NCBI GenBank assembly: GCA_900102385.1
Contig: FNBQ01000008.1
Span: 26,536-90,535, forward strand
Length of the DNA stretch: 64,000 nucleotides
Source of the DNA: Bacteroidales bacterium KHT7
GTDB taxonomy: Bacteria > Bacteroidota > Bacteroidia > Bacteroidales > Bacteroidaceae
Direction of reading: 5' to 3'
This document shows, piece by piece, positions 8,842-17,904 of the stretch (its first letter is position 1; every line of letters begins with the position of its first letter). A model generated the notes under the pieces. It was not told the origin of the DNA, made no database searches, and saw nothing but the letters and a program-made list of their open reading frames with translations. A program made the translations under genes and the position numbers.

Positions 8842-10076
8842 AGCAATGGTCAGAATCAAGATTGAAGAATCTGTTGGCAATACCATTGTCATACGGATTG
8901 AATGTATCCTCTGAAGACGATAGAGAGGATTGGCCTCGTTATATACGAATCACCGACTTTGATGATTTCGACCATTTAAACGAAGGAACATTCAAGTCTT
9001 TGCCAATTTCTGTTGCAGAACCAGCTTTGTTAAAAGATGGCGATTTACTATTTGCAAGGTGTGGTGCAACGGCTGGTAAGACCTTTTTGTATTCTGCTTT
9101 GCCAAAGGGTGCTTGTTATGCTGGTTATTTGATAAGAGCCCGTTTCAAGAGGAATTTGGTAAATCCACGTTTTGTCAGCTATTTTACGAAAGGAGTGGAT
9201 TATTGCAATTGGAAAAATCGTTATTGCATACAAACCACAATACAAAATATTAGTGCAGACAAATACAATCAACTGCCTATTAGTATTCCTTCTCTTTCCG
9301 AGCAGCAGCGTATTGTTGATTATCTTGATGAGAAACTTGCCAAGATAGACGAGCGGATTGAGGTATTGGAGAAGCAGCAGGATGCGTATGCACGACTGAA
9401 GAAAAGCGTTATTCATCAGGCTGTTACCCGAGGTCTTGATCCTGATGTTCGTTTGAAGGATTCAGGCATCGAATGGATTGGAAAGATTCCTGAGCATTGG
9501 GAGCTGAAGCGATTTAAAAGCATCTTTTCTGAATGTAAATCAGTTACAGAGACTGGACAGGAAGACTTACTGTCTGTTTCAGAATACTATGGAATTGCAC
9601 GCAGAATTGATAAGATGGATGATGGGGAATACGAATCTCGTGCGGATTCACTCATCGGATATAAAATCTGTAAGAAAGATGATTTAGTTATCAATATAAT
9701 GTTGGCGTGGAAACGTGGACTTGGCTTCTCTGATTTTGATGGGATCGTAAGCCCTGCTTATGCTGTTTATAGGGGGAAAAATATTGTACCGCATTATTTC
9801 CACTATTTGATGCGGACTGACATGTATGTGGCAGAATATAAAAGGAATTCGAAAGGTATTATTGATTCTCGCTTGCGAATGTACACAGACAGATTCAACA
9901 ATATCATTGCGATTGTTCCTCCTCATTCTGAGCAAAAAGCCATAGCCAATTATCTCGATGAAAAATGTGTCAAAATAGACGCTGCCATTGAGAATATCGG
10001 AAAGCAGATTGACGCCTCAAAGCGATTAAAGCGAGCATTGATAAACGAAGTTATAACTGGTCAGCGTGCCGTATAA
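8838..10076 (+). CDS. hsdS: Type I restriction-modification specificity subunit
   Basis: 412 aa, overlapping hsdM by 4 nt. Two target-recognition domains, each followed by the conserved coiled-coil spacer: the first ends LSEQQRIVDYLDEKLAKIDE (about residues 153-172), the second HSEQKAIANYLDEKCVKIDA (about 361-380), then a final RLKRALINEVITGQRAV. The DSGIEWIGKIPEHWE segment (about 211-225) opens the second half and is a hallmark of HsdS. It recognises a bipartite DNA sequence and directs HsdM and HsdR. No second hsdS cassette or recombinase is present, so shuffling is not indicated. Confidence 0.95.
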   Translation: MKQWSESRLKNLLAIPLSYGLNVSSEDDREDWPRYIRITDFDDFDHLNEGTFKSLPISVAEPALLKDGDLLFARCGATAGKTFLYSALPKGACYAGYLIRARFKRNLVNPRFVSYFTKGVDYCNWKNRYCIQTTIQNISADKYNQLPISIPSLSEQQRIVDYLDEKLAKIDERIEVLEKQQDAYARLKKSVIHQAVTRGLDPDVRLKDSGIEWIGKIPEHWELKRFKSIFSECKSVTETGQEDLLSVSEYYGIARRIDKMDDGEYESRADSLIGYKICKKDDLVINIMLAWKRGLGFSDFDGIVSPAYAVYRGKNIVPHYFHYLMRTDMYVAEYKRNSKGIIDSRLRMYTDRFNNIIAIVPPHSEQKAIANYLDEKCVKIDAAIENIGKQIDASKRLKRALINEVITGQRAV

Positions 10077-10089
10077 AATATACTTGCGT

Positions 10090-11259
10090 ATGAACGAGAA
10101 CGAACAGTATATCAATTTCGACGAGTATATACGCCAAGGTGAGCCCCAGAAGAAGGAGAGGGCTGAGGCTTGGCGTGTGGCTATTGGCTTGCAGGCTGTG
10201 GATGGGTTGAAAACCTCGGAATACCTGCAGCAGACCGCCCGCAGGAATATTGAGGGTGAAATCACCATCGACGAAGCACGCGAACTGGTAAAGGAATACT
10301 ACATCAAGAAAACCATCCACGACGATGACGACGCAGAAAAGGAAGAGGCTGATCGTGTGTCGAGTAACATCTCGAAACTTCTCCAGACAGACGCTTTTAC
10401 CTATAGCGTTGCAGGATTTGCTGCTATTCATCGTGCCATTTTTGAAGGTGTGTTTAAGCATGCCGGACGATTCCGCGACTACGACATCTCAAAAAAGGAG
10501 TGGGTGCTGCGAGGCGATTCTGTGCTTTATGGACGCTGGCAGGATTTGCAAATGGCTGTAGAATACGACCTGGAACAAGAGCGACTGTTTGATTATACGG
10601 GATTGAATAAAGACCAGATGGTGGAGCATCTGGCAAAATTCATATCTGGTCTGTGGCAGATACATCCATTTAGCGAAGGAAATACACGTACCACTGCCAT
10701 TTTCACCATAAAGTACCTGCGCTCACAAGGATTCAGCGTAAACAACGACCTGTTTGAACGTCATTCATGGTATTTTCGCAATGCACTGGTACGCGCCAAC
10801 TACCGCAATTTGAATAAAGGAATTAATTATGAGTCATTGTTTCTGGTACGTTTCTTCCGTAACCTGTTGTTAGGCGAGAACAATACGCTGAAAAACCGTT
10901 ATATGATGATAAACCCGCCCGAAGAGTGGAAGATGCCAGAGAACACCCCCTCAAGTACCCCCTCAAGTACCCCCTCAAGTACCCCTCAAGTGCAGGGCAT
11001 GCTCTATACTGACAACGCTCTGATTATACGTCTAATCAAGGTAATTGGAAACGAACAATTATCAATCAGGGAAATGCTTGAGAAATTAGGGCTTAAAGAC
11101 CGAATGAATTTTCTGGAATATAACCTTAATCCAGCAATTTCAGAGGGTTATGTCCGCATACTTTATCCAGATAAGCCTCGTCATCCCCGTCAAAAATATC
11201 TGCTGACAGTGAAGGGGCTGGCATTATATAACGAAATCAGTAAAAGCATCAGCGTATGA
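10090..11259 (+). CDS. Fic-domain protein with C-terminal winged helix, inside the RM operon
   Basis: 389 aa from the ATG at 10090 (MNENEQYINFDEY). A GTG at 10066, overlapping hsdS, is possible but fits the family worse. The Fic core has AIHRAIFEGVFKHAGRFRDY and the active-site motif HPFSEGNTR, a variant of HPFxxGNGR in which the second glycine is threonine. Fic enzymes transfer AMP or other nucleotides to protein hydroxyls. After the core comes a low-complexity linker (TPSS three times, then TPQV; see repeat at 10946-10992) and a winged-helix-like domain (IREMLEKLGLKDRMNFLEYNLNPAI). The stop overlaps the hsdR start by 4 nt. A role as toxin or modulator of the RM system is inference. Confidence 0.88.
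   Translation: MNENEQYINFDEYIRQGEPQKKERAEAWRVAIGLQAVDGLKTSEYLQQTARRNIEGEITIDEARELVKEYYIKKTIHDDDDAEKEEADRVSSNISKLLQTDAFTYSVAGFAAIHRAIFEGVFKHAGRFRDYDISKKEWVLRGDSVLYGRWQDLQMAVEYDLEQERLFDYTGLNKDQMVEHLAKFISGLWQIHPFSEGNTRTTAIFTIKYLRSQGFSVNNDLFERHSWYFRNALVRANYRNLNKGINYESLFLVRFFRNLLLGENNTLKNRYMMINPPEEWKMPENTPSSTPSSTPSSTPQVQGMLYTDNALIIRLIKVIGNEQLSIREMLEKLGLKDRMNFLEYNLNPAISEGYVRILYPDKPRHPRQKYLLTVKGLALYNEISKSISV
10946..10992 (+). repeat. 12-bp in-frame simple repeat in the Fic gene linker
   Basis: Three copies of ACCCCCTCAAGT and a fourth lacking one C (ACCCCTCAAGT). Units of 12 bp encode TPSS; the shorter last unit shifts the register to TPQV. Copy-number slippage stays in frame, whereas a change in a C-run would shift it. 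Confidence 0.9.
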
Positions 11260-14200
11260 ACGAACTGAAGATACAGCATGAGTATGTGATGGAATACCTT
11301 TGTCGCCTTGAAGAGCAAGGTGGCTTGGGTTATCGTAGTGTAAGCAACATCGTTGTAAGCAACGATTTGTTTATCCCTTCTGTTATGGGCGAGTTTGTAA
11401 GGAATAGCCAGCCCGACACATGGGCGCGTCTGCTAAAGAAGTTCGGAAATGATGAGCAGAAACTGCAAACGGCCTTGAAAGACAAGGTGAAGGAATCGCT
11501 TTTAGATTCACAGAATGTAGCCATCTTCATCAATAGAAACAAGTCCATTACGTTTGAAGGTGAGAAGGTGTGGCTGTTCTATGTGTCGGGTACAGAACTG
11601 AAAGGAGATGAAGAATTCAATCAGAACATTTTCTGTGCTGTCGAAGAATCGAGTCATACGCTAAAGGTGGATGACACGAAGTTGTATGGCATCCGTCCCG
11701 ACGTGATGTTCTTCCTGAACGGTATATATCTGGGCTATATGGAGCTAAAGTCTGTAACCAAAGGACAGACAGCCCGCGACAACGGACGCCAGAAAGTGGC
11801 AAAAGACTATCTGGCTACAGTAAAGGCTCTGACAGAACAGGAACGTTGCGATCCACAAGTGATGAAACAACGCAAGGAGTTGATGGCTATCTATGATAAA
11901 GCCATTCATCTGACAGCAAGCGACTGTAACGAGACCTATGTGATGCGAGGCATAGGCCAGTTCTTCGACATTGCACATCAGGGCTTTACAGGTGAATCGC
12001 CAAAGACAGTTGACGAACTGATTCCGCTAATCCTTGAAGCTTTCAAGCCCTATCCTGTCAGTTCCCTGACACAGGATGAGAAGCAACGCTTTGAGGAAGT
12101 GATGCGAGCTTTGTACTCCAAGAAGATGATAGAGAAGGAGATTCTCTACTACAATTTCATCGAATACAAATACGTAAAAAAGAACGGAGTCAAAGAGCGC
12201 ACGTCTAATACTGGTCATCTCATTGCCCCACGCCCGAAACAGAAGTTCGGGTGTGATAAGATTATGGGGCGCATTCAGGAAATGCTGGATCATGAGAAAG
12301 AGCCCGACTTCTATATCAACAAACTGCGCAAGGAGATGCAGGCATTGGGCATCCCTGGACCGAAGATAGAAGAGTATATCCTGCTTCGCGAACGCTATTG
12401 CAATAACAAATATGTATATTCGTTGCTGATGCAGTATGCTGCGGGCTTTGGCAAGAGCAACATTATCGGTTGGACAGCCTTGCAGCTGAAAGGCTACCGA
12501 TATGAGGGCGAGCTTGCCTATGACAAGGTAATGATAGTCGTTGACAGGTTGCAGTTGCGCGACCAGTTGGACACCATGATGATGAACATGAACATTGACA
12601 AGTCTATGTTCATAGAAGCAGTTGACAGAGATACCTTCATCAAAGCGCTGGATAGCAAGATACGTATTATTGTTGTAAATATCCAGAAGTTCCTCGACCT
12701 GCAAGACGCATTGTCTGCTGCAGGAAAGAAACTGAAGCAGATGCGTGTGGCATTCCTTATTGATGAGATACATCGCAGTAACTCAGGTGAGAACAATCAG
12801 GAGATGATTGACATCTTCGCACGTTTACAGCAGACGTTCAATGTGGGTGGTCAGACAGTGGTAAAGAAAAACCTGCTTATTGGTTTCACAGCTACACCAA
12901 GCAAAGAGACGCTGAGCAAGTTCGGTGAATTCAAAATGACCATGACTAAGCATTTCTGGGTTCCATTCGACTGCTACACGATGCGTGAAGCCATAGAAGA
13001 CGGATTTATTCTGGATCCGACAAAGGTTATCATACCATACGCTGTTCCAGTTGATTTCCAACTTCCTGAAGGAGTGGAAGAAGATGATGAAGAGAACATC
13101 GACATCGTACTGCGGAAACAGAAAATCTACGATTTGGAAGAGCGTAGGCAGAAGATTGCGTCTTTCATTGTTGAGCGTTTGGTAAGTCTGGTATATAAAA
13201 AGATTCGTGGTGAGGGTAAGGCAATGTTGGCTGTAACCAGCATTCCTAATGCTATCAGGTATTTCTATGTTATCCGTGATCTGTATGCCAAGAAATGCGA
13301 GGAACCCGATTTCAGGAAATACAAAGATGCTCCTATCGCCATAGTCTATAGTGATGACCAGCGTCATGAATCGTGTGCTACATTGAATGGTGGTGTGAGT
13401 GAAGAAAAAGTGATTCAGAACTTCCGACAGGCGAAGAATGGATTGATTATTGTGGTTGACAAGTTGCAGACTGGCTTCGATGAACCTAAACTGCATACTC
13501 TGTTCCTTGACAAGGAAATCAGCGGTATCAATGCCATTCAGACCATCAGCCGTGTGAATCGCAAATACAACAAGCACAAGGAAGACTGTCATATCGTGGA
13601 TTGCTCATGGAAGAACGTGAACGTCGGCAATATCAAGCAGGCGTTCAGGGAGTACTGTGACATGGTCGTATCTGACTTCAACCCAGAGGGTGAAGCTAAA
13701 CTGGTAGCTCTTATTTACAGACAGATGCAAGCCAGTGAGCCCTATCAGCAATGGTTCTCTCGCTATCAGCGTGAACGTGAAGACACACATTTTGTGTTGG
13801 ATATGGAATATGGTCTGCGCAGTTGGATTGAGCAGTGCTTCAATCAAGAAACTGCTGCAAAGAAGCATAACGAGGACAATGACTTGAAGCCTACAGATGC
13901 AGACTTTGCGCCAGAGATAAATTCTGCCCGTGACCTACGTAATTCAGTAGGGCGCTACTTCTCCAGCATCCGTATGCTGCAAGACGTTTTCGTGATTGAC
14001 AGCAAGTATTACGATGATGTATTCTTGAAGTTCTGGCAAGTCTATTGCAATATCTATAGAGAAGTGGCGAATCGGAATATCGAAGAGCCATACGAGTTTG
14101 AGGTAATAGACAGTGACGAAGAACCTGGTATTTCATTGGTCGATGATGATGGCAGCGGTGGCGGAGGTGGAAAACCTGGACCACGTGGCGGTTCAGGTTC

Positions 14201-14993
14201 GCAACGTCCGAAAGGCAAGAGCATGGAGCAGGTTCTGGCTATTTTGCAGAAATTGCATGAGTCAGCGCAACTGTCTGCTGAGCAGGCGCAGTTGTGGCTG
14301 AAGGAAATTGGTCTGATGTTCCAATATATCAAGGCTGACCAGGAATTCTGTGCCTACGCTAAGGACGACAACTATACGGAAGACGAGAAGTTTGTAGAGT
14401 ATAAGAAAGTACAGTCAAGGTATCGTCGTAGCCTGAAGACTCGGACGGATTTCGTTCAGGTAGAACGCTTCAAACAGATGCTCAATGACAATGCGGAACA
14501 GCTGTTCGCTATTTTCTTGGCAGACTTGCACCATGTGGAAAATGGAGAGTCGGACTTCGATTACGACACTACATCAACGGGAACAGTATCAGGTGATTTT
14601 TCAATAGAAGCTCTGATGGATTTAGCCCGTCGGAAGATGCGTCCTGAGTATAATGAGAGAAATCTCCGACAGAGAATCATTGAGACATTCGCTGATCATT
14701 TCAGTGGCCTGTCACGCTATATGCGCAGTATCAATGAGGTCGTTCGAAACTTCTTCATGGTGCTGGACACGCCTTCACTGTCAAGCCTTGACGGCATGGA
14801 TAGTGTGGTGAAAGAGTCGTTAAACATGGTGTGTATGGCAGAAGGATTGTCGCTGATTGACAAACGAATGTATCTGGACATGCTGTTGATGCGATATGAG
14901 GTGTATCTAAAGAAACTCTATTATTTGATACATGGAGAAGAACTTCCGGCCAAAGAGGAAGGGCAGGGTGCAACACTCAAGTTTCAATTGTGA
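11256..14993 (+). CDS. hsdR: Type I restriction-modification endonuclease/translocase subunit
   Basis: 1245 aa. N-terminal PD-(D/E)xK nuclease: RPDVMFFLNG (about 147) then YMELKS (about 161). SF2 translocase motifs: a Walker A variant AAGFGKSN (about 396-403), motif II FLIDEIHRS (about 500-508, DEIH rather than DEAH), motif III GFTATPSKE, and a C-terminal motor lobe with QTGFDEPKLHT and QTISRVNRKYN. A glycine-rich linker (SGGGGGKPGPRGGSG, about 967-981) precedes a C-terminal helical domain that should dock to HsdM. With HsdM and HsdS it cleaves unmodified DNA after ATP-driven translocation. The last codons and stop lie in a heptad repeat (14987 onward). Confidence 0.95.
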   Translation: MNELKIQHEYVMEYLCRLEEQGGLGYRSVSNIVVSNDLFIPSVMGEFVRNSQPDTWARLLKKFGNDEQKLQTALKDKVKESLLDSQNVAIFINRNKSITFEGEKVWLFYVSGTELKGDEEFNQNIFCAVEESSHTLKVDDTKLYGIRPDVMFFLNGIYLGYMELKSVTKGQTARDNGRQKVAKDYLATVKALTEQERCDPQVMKQRKELMAIYDKAIHLTASDCNETYVMRGIGQFFDIAHQGFTGESPKTVDELIPLILEAFKPYPVSSLTQDEKQRFEEVMRALYSKKMIEKEILYYNFIEYKYVKKNGVKERTSNTGHLIAPRPKQKFGCDKIMGRIQEMLDHEKEPDFYINKLRKEMQALGIPGPKIEEYILLRERYCNNKYVYSLLMQYAAGFGKSNIIGWTALQLKGYRYEGELAYDKVMIVVDRLQLRDQLDTMMMNMNIDKSMFIEAVDRDTFIKALDSKIRIIVVNIQKFLDLQDALSAAGKKLKQMRVAFLIDEIHRSNSGENNQEMIDIFARLQQTFNVGGQTVVKKNLLIGFTATPSKETLSKFGEFKMTMTKHFWVPFDCYTMREAIEDGFILDPTKVIIPYAVPVDFQLPEGVEEDDEENIDIVLRKQKIYDLEERRQKIASFIVERLVSLVYKKIRGEGKAMLAVTSIPNAIRYFYVIRDLYAKKCEEPDFRKYKDAPIAIVYSDDQRHESCATLNGGVSEEKVIQNFRQAKNGLIIVVDKLQTGFDEPKLHTLFLDKEISGINAIQTISRVNRKYNKHKEDCHIVDCSWKNVNVGNIKQAFREYCDMVVSDFNPEGEAKLVALIYRQMQASEPYQQWFSRYQREREDTHFVLDMEYGLRSWIEQCFNQETAAKKHNEDNDLKPTDADFAPEINSARDLRNSVGRYFSSIRMLQDVFVIDSKYYDDVFLKFWQVYCNIYREVANRNIEEPYEFEVIDSDEEPGISLVDDDGSGGGGGKPGPRGGSGSQRPKGKSMEQVLAILQKLHESAQLSAEQAQLWLKEIGLMFQYIKADQEFCAYAKDDNYTEDEKFVEYKKVQSRYRRSLKTRTDFVQVERFKQMLNDNAEQLFAIFLADLHHVENGESDFDYDTTSTGTVSGDFSIEALMDLARRKMRPEYNERNLRQRIIETFADHFSGLSRYMRSINEVVRNFFMVLDTPSLSSLDGMDSVVKESLNMVCMAEGLSLIDKRMYLDMLLMRYEVYLKKLYYLIHGEELPAKEEGQGATLKFQL

Positions 14994-15021
14994 ATTGTCA
15001 ATTGTGAATTGTCAATTATTT
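14987..15021. repeat. 7-bp tandem repeat over the hsdR stop codon
   Basis: ATTGTGA, ATTGTCA, ATTGTGA, ATTGTCA, ATTATTT: the same heptad family as at 2210 and 63798, in the opposite orientation. The hsdR stop (TGA) lies in the first unit, and the repeat reaches the stop of the convergent outer-membrane protein gene. Confidence 0.8.
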
Positions 15022-15700
15022 AAAATCTGTATTTGCCACCGAGAAGCAGTATTCCCTGGTCGCTGAAGCCTATTTCTGTGAAAACGCGCAATTTCGGACT
15101 TCCTGCTTCCATGCCAAGCAATGTTATACTTGGTATAAATACAAGGGTGGCATCGTTAAAGTCAACACCTTCTTTCACGTCCTCTTTCTGGCTTTCGTAC
15201 ATTATTCCTACTCCTATGCCAGTCTTTCCGTACATGCCGAAATTCTTTTTTCTCAGGTAATCGAACCTGATTGACGGGGTGAGGCTGAAGTTGTAGAATC
15301 TTGCTACGCCTGTCTTTTTACTTTGCCACGCCTCGTATTTGTCCAGATATGTCAAATGCATGTCGCGTTTGTTTCCGTTGAAAGCAAGGAAACCGCCAAT
15401 ACCTATAACTTTGTTAACATGGTAATAGTACTCAATGCTTATGTTTGGCAGATATGTGGTTGGACCATAAGGGGAATAACTATTGGTGTCGTATGATTCA
15501 AGTCCGGCGGCTTTTATTGCTGCGGCAGAAGGGCTTATGTCTGTTAGCTGACTGTCGTTCATTGAGCCGATTTGTGTAGATGCCAGAGTACCTATCGTTA
15601 CGCCAATTTCATGTTTTGTGTCATAATACTTGTGGCTCTGCGCAAAGATGCTGGTCGAAAAGGTTAGGAAGCTAATGACCAAAGTAGTAAATTTTCTCAT
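15020..15700 (-). CDS. Outer-membrane beta-barrel protein
   Basis: 226 aa. Signal peptide MRKFTTLVISFLTFSTSIFAQ. The rest is rich in alternating aromatic/polar strands (ISIEYYYHV, FNGNKRDMHL, FSLTPSIRFDYL, YGKTGIGVGIMYE, PKLRVFTEIGF) and ends in the aromatic outer-membrane signal KYRF, typical of porin-like 8-12-stranded barrels with an OMP_b-brl fold. It converges on hsdR with their stops about 27 bp apart. A strong promoter (15769-15799) precedes it. Ligand or role unknown. Confidence 0.8.
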   Translation of the reverse strand: MRKFTTLVISFLTFSTSIFAQSHKYYDTKHEIGVTIGTLASTQIGSMNDSQLTDISPSAAAIKAAGLESYDTNSYSPYGPTTYLPNISIEYYYHVNKVIGIGGFLAFNGNKRDMHLTYLDKYEAWQSKKTGVARFYNFSLTPSIRFDYLRKKNFGMYGKTGIGVGIMYESQKEDVKEGVDFNDATLVFIPSITLLGMEAGSPKLRVFTEIGFSDQGILLLGGKYRF

Positions 15701-15768
15701 TATTTTAGGATGTTAAAATGTTTGTTATTGTATTTCGATGTCTAAATGTTTTTCAACGAAATGTGCAG

Positions 15769-15799
15769 CAAAGATAATTGTTAATTTTGTTATGTCAAA
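15769..15799 (-). promoter_or_regulatory. Promoter of the outer-membrane protein gene
   Basis: On the minus strand TTTG (15799-15796), 19 nt, then TATCTTTG (15776-15769): a full match to the Bacteroidetes -33/-7 consensus. The leader is about 65 nt. This and the rpsA promoter are the only features I see in the 310-bp gap 15701-16010. Confidence 0.8.
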
Positions 15800-15918
15800 A
15801 GTTTCTTTTGGAAAATATTGCAGGATAAAATATAAGGGTGGAAAGGAGTGATTGCATTTTGGCATATAGTAACGCCCTCATATACTTTGATTTTTAAGCA
15901 AAAAACTGACGAAAAACC

Positions 15919-15949
15919 TTTGCCAGACGAAAAAAAAGTCGTATTTTTG
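15919..15949 (+). promoter_or_regulatory. Promoter of rpsA
   Basis: TTTG (15919-15922), 19 nt, then TATTTTTG (15942-15949). The roughly 55-nt leader is very AT-rich (ATTAATTAATTTATTATC), as expected of a strongly translated gene in a phylum that does not rely on Shine-Dalgarno pairing. Confidence 0.82.
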
Positions 15950-16010
15950 CGCCCAGATTTTATAACAATATAATGTCTAACTTTATTAATTAATTTATTA
16001 TCAATTTATT

Positions 16011-17798
16011 ATGTCAGATTTAAAGAACATTGCTCCATTGGCAGATTTCGACTGGGATTCTTACGAGAACGGTGCTGCTAACGCAGAGAAGGCATCTCAG
16101 GAAGCTGCTTACGAAGGAACACTTAACAAGGTAAACGAGCGCGAGGTTGTTGACGGTACAGTTATCGCCCTTAACAAGCGCGAGGTTGTTGTAAACATCG
16201 GTTACAAGTCAGACGGTGTTATCCCAATGAACGAGTTCCGTTACAACCCAGATATCAAGGTTGGCGATGTTGTTGAGGTTTACATCGAGAATCAGGAGGA
16301 CAAGAAGGGTCAGTTGATTCTTTCACACAAGAAGGCTCGTGCTACACGTGCATGGGATCGTATCAACGCTGCTCTTGAGTCAGAGGAAATCATCAAGGGT
16401 TACGTTAAGTGCCGCACTAAGGGCGGTATGATTGTTGACGTATTCGGTATCGAGGCATTCTTGCCAGGTTCACAGATTGACGTTAAGCCAATCCGCGACT
16501 ACGATATCTTCGTTGGCAAGACAATGGAATTCAAGGTTGTTAAGATCAACCAGGAGTTCAAGAATGTCGTTGTTTCTCACAAGGCTCTTATCGAGGCAGA
16601 GCTTGAGGCACAGAAGAAGGAAATTATCAGTCACCTTGAGAAGGGTCAGGTTCTTGAGGGTACTGTCAAGAATATCACAAGCTACGGCGTATTCATCGAC
16701 CTTGGCGGCGTAGACGGTCTTATCCACATCACAGACCTTTCATGGGGCCGCGTAAGCGATCCTAAGGAGGTTGTTGAGCTGGATCAGAAGCTTAACGTCG
16801 TTATCCTTGACTTCGATGACGAGAAGAAGCGTATCGCTCTTGGCTTGAAGCAGCTTACTCCACATCCATGGGATGCTCTTGACGCTAACTTGAAGGTTGG
16901 TGACAAGGTTAAGGGTAAGGTTGTCGTTATGGCTGACTACGGTGCATTCATCGAGATTGCTCCAGGCGTAGAAGGTCTTATCCACGTTTCAGAGATGTCT
17001 TGGAGCCAGCACTTGCGTTCTGCTCAGGACTTCATGAAGGTAGGCGACGAGGTAGAGGCAGTTATCCTTACACTCGACCGCGAGGAGCGCAAGATGTCTC
17101 TTGGTATCAAGCAGCTTAAGGCTGATCCATGGGAGAACATCGAGGCTAAGTACCCTGTAGGTTCTAAGCACACAGCTAAGGTTCGCAACTTCACAAACTT
17201 CGGTGTATTCGTTGAGATCGAGGAAGGTGTTGACGGTCTTATCCACATCTCAGACCTTTCTTGGACTAAGAAGATCAAGCACCCATCAGAGTTCACTCAG
17301 ATTGGCGCAGAGATCGAGGTTCAGGTTCTTGAGATCGACAAGGAGAACCGTCGTTTGAGCCTTGGCCACAAGCAGCTTGAGGACAACCCATGGGATGCAT
17401 TCGAGGGTCAGTTTACAGTTGATTCTATCCACGAGGGTAAGATCATCGAGATGCTTGACAAGGGTGCTGTAGTATCTTTGGAGCAGGGTGTTGAGGGCTT
17501 CGCTACTCCTAAGCACCTTGTAAAGGAGGACGGCTCACAGGCTCAGCTTGGCGAGACTCTTCAGTTCAAGGTAATCGAGTTCAACAAGGAGAGCAAGCGT
17601 ATCATTCTTTCACACAGCCGTATCTACGAGGATGTTGCTCGTGCTGAGGCTCGTGCTGCTAAGAAGGAGGCTGCTGCAGCTAAGAAGTCAACTAAGAAGG
17701 AGGAGACAGCTACAATCCAGAACAAGGCTGCTTCTACAACTCTTGGCGATATCGACGGTCTTGCAGCTCTTAAGGCTCAGCTTGAGAAGGGTGAGTAA
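16011..17798 (+). CDS. rpsA: 30S ribosomal protein S1
   Basis: 595 aa with six S1 (OB-fold) RNA-binding domains at about 47-112, 130-195, 217-285, 302-372, 387-457 and 472-540. Domains 3-5 carry the strong S1 signature (YGVFIDLGGVDGLIHITDLSW and close relatives). The C-terminus is an Ala/Lys/Glu-rich tail. It binds mRNA leaders on the 30S subunit and helps initiation, which matters in Bacteroidetes because mRNAs lack Shine-Dalgarno sequences. Codon use is strongly biased, as in a highly expressed gene. A full consensus promoter precedes it and an intrinsic terminator follows, so it is monocistronic. Confidence 0.97.
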   Translation: MSDLKNIAPLADFDWDSYENGAANAEKASQEAAYEGTLNKVNEREVVDGTVIALNKREVVVNIGYKSDGVIPMNEFRYNPDIKVGDVVEVYIENQEDKKGQLILSHKKARATRAWDRINAALESEEIIKGYVKCRTKGGMIVDVFGIEAFLPGSQIDVKPIRDYDIFVGKTMEFKVVKINQEFKNVVVSHKALIEAELEAQKKEIISHLEKGQVLEGTVKNITSYGVFIDLGGVDGLIHITDLSWGRVSDPKEVVELDQKLNVVILDFDDEKKRIALGLKQLTPHPWDALDANLKVGDKVKGKVVVMADYGAFIEIAPGVEGLIHVSEMSWSQHLRSAQDFMKVGDEVEAVILTLDREERKMSLGIKQLKADPWENIEAKYPVGSKHTAKVRNFTNFGVFVEIEEGVDGLIHISDLSWTKKIKHPSEFTQIGAEIEVQVLEIDKENRRLSLGHKQLEDNPWDAFEGQFTVDSIHEGKIIEMLDKGAVVSLEQGVEGFATPKHLVKEDGSQAQLGETLQFKVIEFNKESKRIILSHSRIYEDVARAEARAAKKEAAAAKKSTKKEETATIQNKAASTTLGDIDGLAALKAQLEKGE

Positions 17799-17822
17799 TT
17801 CTTTACACACTATAAATATTAC

Positions 17823-17852
17823 AAAGGCAGGGATTTATTCCTGCCTTTTTTG
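17823..17852 (+). terminator. Intrinsic terminator of rpsA
   Basis: Perfect 9-bp stem AAAGGCAGG / CCTGCCTTT with an 8-nt loop, followed by a T-run. Confidence 0.9.
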
Positions 17853-17879
17853 TTTTTATAATTTTTTTTTGTAAGTTTG
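17849..17879 (+). promoter_or_regulatory. Promoter of the envelope cassette
   Basis: TTTG (17849-17852), 19 nt, then TAAGTTTG (17872-17879), placed on the tail of the rpsA terminator. The leader to the ATG at 17905 is about 22 nt. Confidence 0.65.
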
Positions 17880-17904
17880 CACAATGTAAATAATTTACTT
17901 ATCT

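Noticed and set aside
8838..10076. Phase-variable hsdS shufflon
   Set aside because: Only one hsdS, no partial cassettes, inverted repeats or recombinase gene in the window.
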